10,405 nt of DNA, taken from assembly GCA_015499985.1 (NCBI GenBank), contig JAAAUF010001021.1:3557-13961 (forward strand), read 5' to 3'. The notes under the pieces were generated by a model that ran no database searches, had not been told where the DNA came from, and worked only from the letters and a program-made list of their open reading frames with translations. Both the position numbers and the translations under genes were made by a program. This document shows, piece by piece, positions 1 through 8,396 of the stretch (position 1 is the stretch's first letter; every line of letters begins with the position of its first letter). The stretch is from Haplosporangium gracile. Taxonomy: Eukaryota > Mortierellomycota > Mortierellomycetes > Mortierellales > Mortierellaceae.

Positions 1-1185
1 AAACGTTAATTCAAAAAAAAAAAAAAAAATGGGCAAAAGCACATATGTATCCATCTCCCCCTATTGCAGGGAGAGAGACGAGAGTTAGGTAGGAGGGGAG
101 GGGCCAACTCTTTGTGTTTATTGTTGGGAGACACACACAACACAACGTTCTAACGGAGGGAAAGAGAAAGAAAACCCTGTTCTCTCCGCTCTCGCTTTCT
201 GTTTGGATCCCTTCCTTACGCTATTCATGTGGTCATACAAATGGAACGCAAAAAGGACACACACACTACGAGAAAATAAACAAAGAAATGTGGGCAAAAA
301 TAAAAAATATGGATGGGCATCGTTCAAGAAAGCAAAAACATGTCGACTTCGGAGATGAAATGAAAGAAAAGGAGCGGGTAACTTGTTGAAAGCTGTCTTG
401 CTCCGGAGATCCAGATGTTACAAGAGAAGGTTGTTCCCGATTCCCGATGGAGACTTACAAAGTACTGAAGAGTGCTGGGCTACATGACATTAATCCAGCT
501 GCCATTGAGTAGTGTGGAGGTATTACTCTAATCACATAAGAAAAGTCAGCCAGGGTCATTCTTCTTTCTTTCGGGAATCTTTGTTGTTGTTTATTCTATC
601 CAATTCAATTCAAAGAAGGTACGATTGCATCGTTTTGACGTGGATCCCAGTTTTTGTTGAATTCATTGTCCGTGGAAAAGAGATTCAACTTCCGTTGGGG
701 CGGGCAGACAAAAATAAAATAACGAACGAGCGAACAACAATTGCTTCTCCTTTTCTCTCATCGCTTTCTCTTTCTCTTTCTCTCTTTTTTTTCTTTCTTC
801 TCTTCTCTTACCTCTTCTCCTCATTCCCGTCCGTCCTTATCCTCAACTGTCCTCTTCTCTCTCCTTCTCTCCCCTCTCTCTTATATCTTTTGTATTTTCA
901 TCTCAACCTGCATCCTTCCTTCTCTCTTCTCTCTCTTTGTTCTATCCTCTGTCCTCTTCTTCTTCACACTTTCTTTCTTTCTTCTTTCTTTCTCTAGCCA
1001 TTGCCCACCTGTTTAATACCATCAAAAGCATCGCATCCACAGTTTTAGTATTATACCCGCCCTATTTGATTTTTTCTTGATCGATTGCTTTTCATTTTTA
1101 GCATAGTCCTCTTTCTTCCCCCTTCGCCCCTCATTCCAAAAACAACCCAGCCCAACAAGCGACGGACAACAACAAAGCAACCGCA
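1..1185. other. Intergenic region upstream of the serine dehydratase gene
   Basis: No gene is supported here. The stretch starts with an A-run (about 13-29), continues with A/G-rich sequence, and from about 740 becomes almost pure C/T on the + strand. The open frames in this part (114-389, 512-997, 741-1016 and their antisense partners) are made of low-complexity sequence or lack recognisable protein character. Short open stretches at 390-512 could be the end of an upstream gene but cannot be proven. The last 60 bases before the ATG at 1186 are CA-rich, which is typical of a fungal 5' leader. Confidence 0.6.
741..998 (+). promoter_or_regulatory. Long pyrimidine (C/T) tract upstream of the serine dehydratase gene
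   Basis: About 250 bases are almost entirely C and T on the coding strand, ending about 190 bases before the start codon at 1186. Pyrimidine-rich tracts on the coding strand are common just upstream of transcription starts in filamentous fungi. Similar tracts lie upstream of the other two genes in this window, each on its own coding strand. The role as promoter or leader is inferred; no transcription start can be read from the sequence. Confidence 0.45.
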
Positions 1186-4100
1186 ATGTCGACATTCACT
1201 CGAGCACGCTCTCTCATTCCTCGCCTCTCCAACCAGGCCACCCGTCTTCACCATAACAACAACACATACTACCGTGCAGCACAGGCAGGGGCATCTTTCG
1301 CATGGCGCCAAGGATCATCTGCGTCTACCCCTGCCCCTATGTTGACCCTGACAAAGGCAGTCCAGAGCTCGTTTTTCTCGACCTCTGCTCGCCGCATGGA
1401 CCCCTCGCTGACCACTCCTGTGCCCAACCCCGTCGCCCCAGAGGAATCCAGCCGCAACGATCCCCAGCCTGAAGAAGAGACCAAGCACGCCGTCGTCTCC
1501 ACCTTTGACTTGTTCTCTATCGGTATCGGCCCTTCTTCCAGGTATGAATCAGAGATATTTTTATTCGCACATGGGCACATACTCACACGACTGCGTCAAG
1601 AGAGGCGCAGTGGTCATTCTCATTACTACTCTAACGCCACTCAGGATGGAAGAATAAGAAGTGAGCCTTTGTGAAATAAGTACAGGATGTTCTTTTTTTT
1701 ATACTGGATTTATACTTTGCTGTCTGTGTGCAGCGAGGAGGGATGGAAGGGGGCTATCGTTGCAACTCAAGGACAAAGAATGCTACCGAGAGAGAGAGAG
1801 AGACAGAGAGACAGAGAGACAAAAGACAAGGGAGAAGCGAGATGCAGGTTTGGATAAGGACTATTGATGGCTACACGCGTGTATCCGTGTGCATGTTTCG
1901 TGAGTGCAACCATGTGTTACGGCCAACTCTCTTTTTATTTGGCTTTTTTGTATGATCTATCACTTTTTGTTGGGAGGAGGAGGCAAAGCAAAGAGGCCTG
2001 GCCTCCTTTTTCTCTTTCCCTCTCTTTCCCGCTTTTGATCCTTGGCCCTGCCTTACCCCACCCCACCCCAACTCCTACCCCTTTTTTTCTTTCGTGCCCA
2101 AACAAACATAAAAGCGATGAAGTGGTTCTGGTGTAATATACAAGCCAAAACCTATTTTTTTTTTCTTTCTTACGTTACATCTTGCATGGTCTGAGATGAG
2201 AAAGTGGCCCCAGGGGATTTCGTCTATGATCTGATTGGCCAGACAATAGCCGTGAGAAGAATTTCCGAATCCGCTCCGACGATGCTCTCAGCTTCTCAGC
2301 TGCACGTTGTCACCCACACTCCTCCTCACAGTCACTCACATACAAAAAAAAAAACAAAAAAAAACTAACGACAAACACACCCATTCTCATTGAACATACA
2401 TCTCCAACATATAGTCACACAGTCGGACCCATGCGTGCCGCAAAGATCTTTGTCACCGACCTCAAGGAGCACAACGTCCTCGACAAGGTATGTTAACTAT
2501 CTACTTCCATTCTACCCCTTTCCATACAAAAATGACAAAAAAAAGACATGAACAAAGGCAGATATAAGAGTGATTCAACTCACACCTTATTCCCGCTTTT
2601 CTTCTCTCTCTCCTCTCCTCCTCTTCCCCTACCCTCCCCCTCTCTTTTCTTCTGTCATGTTTTTGTTATTGTTCCACTCTCGTGCTGCTTTTCAACCTGC
2701 GCACAATCCTTGGACAATCTTTCAAAAACATGGCTCGATGAAAATCCATCATCTGGTGGAATATATATGACTTGTTCAGGTCTCTACACTTAGAATTGAT
2801 CTCTTTGGATCCCTCGCTCTCACTGGAATCGGACACGGTACTCCTGATTCTATCCTCATGGGTAAGAAATGAAAATCTACGATTTTTTTTCCCGCTGTGT
2901 CTTTGCAAACTGGGAATGCAGGAGTTCGTTGGTCGATTTCTAACCGCCAAAAAAAAACATTGTACATTAATTTAGGAATGGAGGGAGAGTCTCCCGAGAT
3001 GGTAGAGACGACAACGATCCAGTCGCGCTTGAAGGCGATCGACGATCAAAAGGCATTGACTCTGGACTCGACTAATCGGATCCGCTTCGACCCCGCCAAG
3101 GACCTCGTCTTCCACTATTTCGAATCTCTTCCTCAGCACCCCAACGGCATGCGCTTTTGCGCGTTCGACAACAACGGCGACCTTCTGGCGACCAACGAGT
3201 ACTTTTCGATCGGAGGAGGCTTCGTCGTCAATGAGCGCACACAGCTCGCTCACGGAGAGAACGTCTTTTATAAGGGCGAACATAACAAGGAGAGCAACAA
3301 GGTCATTCCCCAGACCCGCCGAAACCAGGATCTGGCGACTGCTGCTTTGCCCTTCAGCAACGCTACCGAGCTCTTGCAGCTCTGCGAGCGTGAGAATATG
3401 ACGATTGCCCAGGTGGTCTACGAAAACGAGCTCCGGTGGCGGTCTGCAGAAGAGATTCGGGAAAAGACGTTTGCGATCTGGAACACCATGGACAATGCGA
3501 TCAAGAATGGATGTCTTTCGTCCGATGAGATGTTACCCGGTCGTCTGCGGGTCCGTCGTCGTGCTCCCGGGCTTTACAAGAAGTTACTCAAGGGTCTCTA
3601 CTCGACCACCCCACTTTATAAGGATACTCAGATCTTGCAGAGCAATGGAAGTGGAGCTAGCAAGGATGCGTTGACCAGCCAGGCTCAGGAGCGTGGAATT
3701 GACAAGGTCTTGCCCAAGCGTCCCGTCAAGCGTCTGATGCTCCCCGCTTTGGATTACTTGAGTGTCTATGCCATCGCTGTCAACGAGGAGAACGCAGCTG
3801 GAGGACGAGTTGTTACTGCGCCCACCAACGGTGCTGCAGGTGTCATCCCTGCCGTACTCAAGTACTACCTCGAGTTCATCTCTGATAACCCCGAGCAGGA
3901 CATTATGGAGTTCATCCTCACCACTGCCGCCATTGGAATGCTTTACAAGCGTGGTGCCTCGATCTCGGCCGCCGAGATGGGTTGTCAGGGAGAAGTCGGT
4001 GTTGCCTGCTCGATGGCGTCTGCTGGCTTCGCAGCCGTGATGGGAGGAACTGTTCGCCAGGTCGAGAACGCTGCCGAGATTGGTATGGAGCACAACTTGG

Positions 4101-4333
4101 GTTTGACCTGTGACCCTATTGATGGGTTGGTTCAGATCCCCTGTATTGAGCGCAATGCCCTCGGAGCTGTCAAGGCTGTTACTGCTGCTCAGTTGGCGTT
4201 GAACGGTGATGGGCACCACAGAGTTACGCTTGACCAGGTCATTGAGACGATGCGTCAGACCGGTAACGATATGCAGGCCAAGTACAAGGAGACCTCCCAG
4301 GGTGGTCTCTCTGTCTGTGTTCCCGTCTGCTAA
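1186..4333 (+). CDS. L-serine dehydratase (L-serine ammonia-lyase), iron-sulfur type, probably mitochondrial
   Basis: Four exons are read: 1186-1541, 2415-2487, 2780-2861 and 2976-4333. All junctions are GT-AG and restore the frame, giving 622 aa. The enzyme deaminates L-serine to pyruvate and ammonia with a [4Fe-4S] cluster and no PLP. Residues 1-70 are rich in R, S, T and A and poor in acid, like a mitochondrial presequence. The beta domain (about 105-275) carries [18 protein letters not shown] (108-125) and [10 protein letters not shown]. The alpha domain (about 310-610) carries [19 protein letters not shown] (from 439), [10 protein letters not shown] (506-515) and [19 protein letters not shown]. 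Cysteines 507, 549 and 560 fit the cluster ligands, and the chain ends in Cys622, as in bacterial type 2 enzymes whose C-terminal Cys is the fourth ligand. It is about 160 residues longer than bacterial single-chain forms, mostly at the N-terminus. The ATG at 1186 follows a CA-rich leader. The exon structure is firm; the location is inferred. Confidence 0.95.
1542..2414 (+). other. Intron 1 of the serine dehydratase gene (873 bases)
   Basis: The donor GTATGA at 1542 and the acceptor ATAG at 2411-2414 are fixed by homology: the split codon AG|T rebuilds the serine before HTVGPM. The intron is far longer than the other two in the gene (292 and 114 bases). It holds a GA/GACA microsatellite (1788-1820), a pyrimidine tract (about 2007-2035), CCCCA repeats near 2056-2070, an ATTGG (inverted CCAAT) near 2234, and a CA-rich segment (2310-2400) that resembles a 5' leader. 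No coding exon was recognised inside it. Confidence 0.85.
1788..1820 (+). repeat. GA / GACA microsatellite inside intron 1
   Basis: A run of GA dinucleotides passes into repeats of the form GACAGAGA. It lies in intron 1, so it does not change the protein. Length variation between strains is likely for such a repeat. Confidence 0.9.
2488..2779 (+). other. Intron 2 of the serine dehydratase gene (292 bases)
   Basis: The donor GTATGT follows the codon AAG of HNVLDK, and the acceptor TTCAG precedes [16 protein letters not shown]. The phase is 0. The inside is pyrimidine-rich (about 2590-2650). The 5' splice site matches the GTATGT/GTAAGT style of the other introns in the window. Confidence 0.9.
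2862..2975 (+). other. Intron 3 of the serine dehydratase gene (114 bases)
   Basis: The donor GTAAGA at 2862 splits a glycine codon (G|GA), and the acceptor TTTAG ends at 2975. Splicing joins DSILMG to [10 protein letters not shown]. An in-frame ATG at 2897 lies within this intron and would give a false 478-aa protein that lacks the GPSSSHT motif. Confidence 0.9.
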
Positions 4334-4579
4334 GTCTCTTTCCTTGCACTTTTCTTTTTATCTGTTCATTCCTCCCATTATTCCATCTCGATCCTTTCAA
4401 TGTAATTTTTTAGTAGCATATTGTTATCGAAAGGCAGCATATCCTTCCAACCACTCTCCTCTCCTCTCCCTTCCTACTTTTTTTTTTCTGCATTATTCAA
4501 TACAACCATGTACATTTTACTTTCATTCAATTGCTTGTTTTACAGTATCATATCGTTCGAAAGTTGGCGTTGCGTTAAT
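4334..4579. other. Convergent 3' region between the serine dehydratase and Sel1 genes
   Basis: Only 246 bases separate the two stop codons, which face each other. The sequence is T-rich on the + strand, with a T-run near 4479-4489. It must hold the 3' UTRs of both genes, so their transcripts may overlap in antisense. No separate gene is supported here. Confidence 0.7.
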
Positions 4580-4584
4580 TTATT
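4579..4584 (-). terminator. AATAAA overlapping the stop codon of the Sel1 gene
   Basis: On the minus strand the last codons CCG AAA TAA are followed by ATT, so a canonical AATAAA hexamer spans the stop codon (TAA at 4582-4580). Fungal polyadenylation signals are loose, and a signal this close to the stop would leave a very short 3' UTR, so its use is uncertain. Confidence 0.35.
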
Positions 4585-5963
4585 TCGGATGAACGCTGTA
4601 TCCTTCCGCCTTCAGCGACGCATAATGCACTCTAGCATACTGACTTCCGCCATTAGCAGCCTTCAAGAACCATTCCATCGCCTTCACCTTATCCACCTTC
4701 ACCCCTTGTCCCATCCGATAATAATACCCCACATGACTCTGGGCTGTTGGATCTCCCTGCTTCGCCGCTCTCAAATACCATTCCAACGCCTTTGCAAAAT
4801 CCTTCTTCACCGCAAACCCCTCATTATAATAATCGCCCACCATCACTTGGGCAGCAGCATGGCCCCTGGTCGCGGCTTCAGTATACCATGCGAAAGCCGC
4901 CTCATCGTTTCGGGACAGGCCGTCGGTACCGTCCCTGTAGGCTTCTGCGAGGGCCACTTGGGAGTTGACGGAGCCTTCTTTGGCTTTTGTGAGGGTTCGG
5001 GCTAGGAAGGGGGAGATTCTTATCGAATCGGAGGAAGTCCGCTGGTGGTTGCTGCTGCTGCTGCTACTACGACTGATGGCGCTGGCGTTGGAGCTGGCGT
5101 TGTAGGTGTGGGGGGAGGGAGCCAGTTCTGGGAACATGCGTTCGACTTTCGAAAGGCGGTGGCTAGCATCATATCTGTGCGTCGCTGCTGTGGCTACTGT
5201 TGGTATCAAGCTGGCCCTGTTGTCAGAAATCTCGATGTGGTCCTTGGTCTCGTCCTGGCTACTGTACGCGGGACTGGCAGTTCTGATAGAATAGCGTGCA
5301 GAAGGTGAACTAGGCGTTTTGGGTGTGACTTTGAACTCCTTAGATAATGTGGTTGCGATCTCCTTGCACAGCTCTGTTATGTCCTCTCTTGATAGAGGTG
5401 CGGTCTGCATTGATGGTGGAGGTGCGGATCTGAGCTCTGCAAGTGCTGCCTGGACGGTTGCTTGGAGTTCTGCGAGGGCCGCCTTCACTGTGGACATGGC
5501 CATTGCTGCTTCTTCCATGTATACATCCAGAACCGTATCCGGCACTGCAGCAATCCTGAGTGGCTCCAGACTATGAATATACAGAACCAAAACAAAACAA
5601 ATATCGTAAGATTCTCGTTCATCTTTGTAGGGTATACAACAACGACCTTGGAACAGTATCAAAAACAAAACTTTGGGGGGAGGGACACACAACATACATT
5701 TTAAAATCACTTTCTCTCAAAAACGGAAGAACTTTTGTTCCCTGTCGGATATTAATCGCTCCTTTAAAGGCGACAAGGATATCCTCCCAAAATACAATTT
5801 CCTTCCCTGTGGTAGGGTCCTGGTAGATAGTGACCTGGACAATGTCAGGGCTTGTGAGTGAGTCTGGAGTGTTGTTGGTGTAGGCCAGGCGGATGGGTTG
5901 GAGAGTCCTTGGGCGGATCGGGTGGAGGGGTCGTGGTGGAGGGTCTTGTTGTTCTTTTGTCAT
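4580..5963 (-). CDS. Sel1-like repeat protein with an uncharacterised N-terminal module
   Basis: Two exons are read on the minus strand: 5963-5698 and 5570-4580. The donor is GTATGT and the acceptor TTCATAG; the split codon AT|T gives FK-I-LEPLRIAAVPD and a 418-aa protein. Residues about 40-106 form a compact module with DIVQVTIYQDPTTGKEIVFW and KVLPFL, ending in the LEPLRIAAVPDTVLDV segment just after the junction. I do not know a named domain for it. Residues about 107-138 are alanine- and leucine-rich and probably helical. Residues about 140-285 are S/T/P-rich and likely disordered, with a serine run. Three 36-residue Sel1-like repeats follow at 291-326, 327-362 and 363-398 (AFAWYTEAATRGH, ALEWYLRAAKQGD, AMEWFLKAANGGS), then a partial fourth. 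Such alpha-solenoid repeats usually bind protein partners, often in signalling. No signal peptide or membrane segment is seen. The exact role is unknown. An unspliced reading from an ATG at 5710 would lose the N-terminal module. Confidence 0.9.
5571..5697 (-). other. Intron of the Sel1 gene (127 bases)
   Basis: The donor GTATGTTGTG (from 5697 downward) and the acceptor ATTCATAG (ending at 5571) are both good fungal sites. Removal joins RESDFK to ILEPLRIAAVPD in frame. Reading through the intron gives hydrophobic sequence without domain character. Confidence 0.88.
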
Positions 5964-6561
5964 GCTTGTCAGAGTTTGAGTTGATGATGGATGGGGGAGT
6001 GGGGAGGGTAGAGTAGGGATGGGAAGGATAAGGAAGGATGAGGAGGGAAGAGATGTGAATGAGAGAAAGAAAAAGGATGGAAAGAAAGGAAAAGATGACG
6101 TGGAGGTGAGGAAAAGAAGAGATGAGGTGTTGAGGAGCGAAGAGGAAGAAAGAGGGGAGGGGTAACAAGTGGTCTACTCTAACTCCAGAAGTTTCCAAAG
6201 GTCGAAGTGTGTTCGATGCTTACGAAGTGGGGGGAGGGGCGGTGCGCCGAGAGAACTAATTTTGAAGAACAGTAACAAAAACTAAACGGCTTAGAACTCC
6301 AAAGCAAAAAAAAAAAAAAAAAAAAAAAAGAGGGCCAGCATATGGTCCGGACCTGATCGAAAACACAGACATTCTCACTCACTGTCTGTTGTGCGCGCTT
6401 GTTACAGCAGACAAAGGAAGAGTCATGAAACAAGAGGGAAGGAATGAAGTAGAGCCTGATTGGGCGGCACCTCCAATGGCAGCTGTGCAGCAATCCCTCC
6501 TTCGTTCCCCTACCCTGCGTTCCGTTTTGCTTATTCTCGATTTATAGCCCAAAGTCGCATT
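5964..6561 (-). promoter_or_regulatory. Upstream region of the Sel1 gene, with pyrimidine tract and CCAAT boxes
   Basis: On the minus (coding) strand about 5980-6165 is C/T-rich, directly upstream of the ATG at 5963. Further upstream are a 24-base A-run (T-run on the coding strand, 6306-6329) and a CCAATCAG motif (6463-6456, minus strand) next to a second CCAAT at 6473-6477 on the plus strand. CCAAT boxes bind the Hap/NF-Y complex in fungi. The assignment to this gene rests on position only. Open frames in this stretch (5845-6198 and 6179-6493, minus) are low-complexity and were not called. Confidence 0.4.
6306..6329 (+). repeat. A24 homopolymer run
   Basis: Twenty-four consecutive A residues. 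No coding sequence ending in it and no flanking target-site duplication was seen, so it is more likely a promoter T-run of the minus-strand gene than a retroposed poly(A) tail. Confidence 0.9.
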
Positions 6562-7577
6562 TCACTTTGATTTTTTGGTGGTACGACTTAGCCCAGCAGT
6601 GTACTGAACAAATAATGCCTTGTCTTGTTGTGAATAAAGGAGAGTGGAATGGAGATCGAAAAACAACACCTCATATTATTTATCTCTATCATTTTTTATT
6701 CTCGCCTCCTTCTACGGCGTGGTATGGTCTCCATATGCTTCCTCACCTTTTGAAAATTGCCCTCTCCCCCTCTCTCTCTTTCGCTTTCTCTTTTCTTTTT
6801 CTTTCATGTTCTTTTTTTTTTTTTTCTTCTTCCATTTCTCAAGGTACAATCGCAAACATTACACCCTATTTACTTTTTTTTGATAAAAAAAAATATATAT
6901 ATATTTATTTCGATGACGACAAGGATTCGCTCATAGGCACTACGTTATTCTCGTAGAAAAAAATCCAACTAGAAACAACTAGAAACAAGTTTTTGAAAGT
7001 AAGTCTCTTACTTGACCGATCTTTAAGTATCCAGGCCACAGGCGATTCGAGCGATCGTATTCAGTGGTCCAGCTATATTCCTTGTTGGACCAAAATGCCA
7101 GGCGGTTGATACGGAACCAGCAGAGTTGACGCCGGCTGACATGGAACCATTACAGTCTATTATGGTGGAAGACCTACGCACGGAGAGACGTTGCAGATGT
7201 CAGGACTGAATTGAAGAGCAATATGACACTCCGATAGGGCAACGGAGAGGATAGGCGCTCTGAGGATTACAAGGGGGAGAGGCGGGGCCGGTACTGAATA
7301 GACTCATGCCTCCGGCGCGATGATTAACCATAGCCATCAACTGGACTCTACATCGCAGCCCAATTTTTCTATGACTTCATTATTCATGCCTAGAAAAGGG
7401 GCGATCGTAGGTCATTCCTGGAAACTCGGATGGAGACTAATTCGGGGGCGCACATTAAATATTGCGCTAGGACTTGATCCGCCGAAACAACCAAAATTAA
7501 TATTGGTGCCAGATATAGAAAGTCAACAAAAAAAGGGCAAAGAAAAAAACTGCGCACGCACTGCAAAAATGAATTTA
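6562..7577. other. About 1 kb without a supported gene
   Basis: This stretch holds a pyrimidine tract (about 6755-6842), an A-run passing into a TA microsatellite (about 6885-6905), a small direct repeat of AACTAGAAAC (about 6967-6986), and then more balanced sequence (7020-7320). In that last part one frame stays open for 60 codons (7027-7206) without a start codon. The frames at 6567-6956 and 7320-8018 on the plus strand were not accepted as genes: the first is low-complexity, and the second runs antisense through the retroelement remnant. Confidence 0.5.
6886..6905 (+). repeat. Poly(A)/TA microsatellite
   Basis: An A-run is followed by alternating TA. It is AT-rich low-complexity DNA with no coding content. 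Confidence 0.8.
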
Positions 7578-8391
7578 CTAGAATGGTTTTTTATTGCAAG
7601 AAAAGCATCCATTCTTAGACTGACGAGGAGGGTGGCCGCCTGCAGGACGTCGTTGACGCAGGGCGTTGGCTTTTTTGAGCTCTTGGCGGTATGTGCGGGA
7701 CAGCTTCTCTCAGCTGTGCTCCATCGCGGATGCGATGTAGGCAGGATCGCGACGAGCGAGGTAAGCTTCGTTTGGCTGGCATTGGGCGACACTGTCGGCC
7801 ACGCGTTGCTGTGTTTGAGTGTCTGGGGATCCTCGTCTGAGAGTCTGTCTTCTTCATTGGGACGCAGGGCTTCCATGGAGTGCTTTGGTCCATGCAAACC
7901 AGGCCTTACGTTTAGATGGGTCGTCGGGAGCATGGGTCAGCTTCAATCGATCGTGGTGGTACCAGATCCGTCTTGTCTTCATCGACCCAATGGAGTTGGT
8001 AAGTGGACAGGAGCATAATGTGTTCGACTTGCAGGGGCCCGTACCAATGTGGCTCCAACTTCATAGTTTTTGACCAGGACATAGTCTTTGACTTGAAACT
8101 TTGGACTCTCAACTAGGTATCTGTCCGAATGGCATATCGACCATCTTTTCTGCTGCCGACTGCTGCTGTCTGGAGATTTTGTTCGCGGAGTTGGTTGATC
8201 TCTTGGAACGTCTTCTTGCGGTGTTTTTGAAAATCGCTTGGGTCTGTGAAATCGAAGATGAAGGGTCTGACTGAATATTGAGGGATTCGAGGCTCGATGT
8301 CGTAGACGAGTCTGAAAAAGGGCTGACGTATGTTTGTTGAAAGATGTGGACTCGACAGGCGAACAGGGACTGATAAGCATCTAAATCACCA
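7578..8391 (-). pseudogene. Remnant of a Ty3/gypsy retrotransposon pol gene: integrase C-terminal end and tail
   Basis: On the minus strand, translation in changing frames shows the end of a Ty3/gypsy polyprotein. In order: SLFACRV and RLVYDIEPRIP (end of the integrase core and linker), SVRPFIFDFTDPSDFQKHRKK, then KFQVKDYVLVKN, then KLEPHWYGPLQVEH (the GPY/F module typical of Ty3/gypsy integrases, near 8040-8060), then WYHHDRLKLTH, and a charged tail ending at a TAG (7580-7578). An AATAAA lies just before that stop. The reading is broken by a TAG at 8115-8113, TGA at 7856-7854, TGA at 7712-7710, and several frameshifts, including one just before the GPY/F motif. Gag, protease, reverse transcriptase, RNase H and the integrase catalytic core are absent. 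It is an old, inactive fragment. I describe it as found and do not reconstruct it. Confidence 0.87.
8381..8391 (-). other. Possible primer-binding site next to the LTR
   Basis: Five bases inside the putative LTR edge, the minus strand reads TGGTGATTTAG. Primer-binding sites of LTR elements usually start with TGG, pair with the CCA end of a tRNA, and lie just after the 5' LTR. The matching tRNA could not be identified from this window, so this is a positional guess. Confidence 0.25.
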
Positions 8392-8396
8392 ATTCA

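Noticed and set aside
512..1016. Plus-strand frames at 512-997 and 741-1016
   Set aside because: They are mainly translations of a C/T tract into Ser, Leu and Phe; not real proteins and not membrane proteins.
2897..2977. In-frame ATG at 2897 that would start a 478-aa serine dehydratase
   Set aside because: It lies inside intron 3. The residues before MEGESPEM have no family similarity, whereas splicing from upstream exons gives the full GPSSSHT and GSLALTG motifs.
3584..4219. Minus-strand 211-aa open frame inside the serine dehydratase gene
   Set aside because: It is the antisense shadow of a GC3-rich exon that encodes the conserved alpha domain on the plus strand.
5571..5710. Minus-strand ATG at 5710 as the start of the Sel1 protein
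   Set aside because: The first 46 or so residues read through the intron. Splicing from the exon 5963-5698 gives a continuous module across the junction.
6306..6329. A24 run as the tail of a retroposed gene or non-LTR element
   Set aside because: No coding remnant lies just upstream and no flanking duplication was seen. Homopolymer runs are frequent in this window.
6415..6430. GAGTCAT as a Gcn4-type (TGACTC) site controlling amino-acid genes
   Set aside because: A six-base match is expected by chance, and it lies by the Sel1 gene rather than the serine dehydratase gene.
7000..7577. Search for a second LTR (3' LTR) of the gypsy remnant
   Set aside because: Comparing the start and end of the putative LTR by eye with this stretch showed no matching copy.
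7320..8018. Plus-strand 232-aa open frame
   Set aside because: More than half of it is antisense to the retroelement remnant, whose minus-strand translation shows clear gypsy motifs. The rest has no recognisable features.
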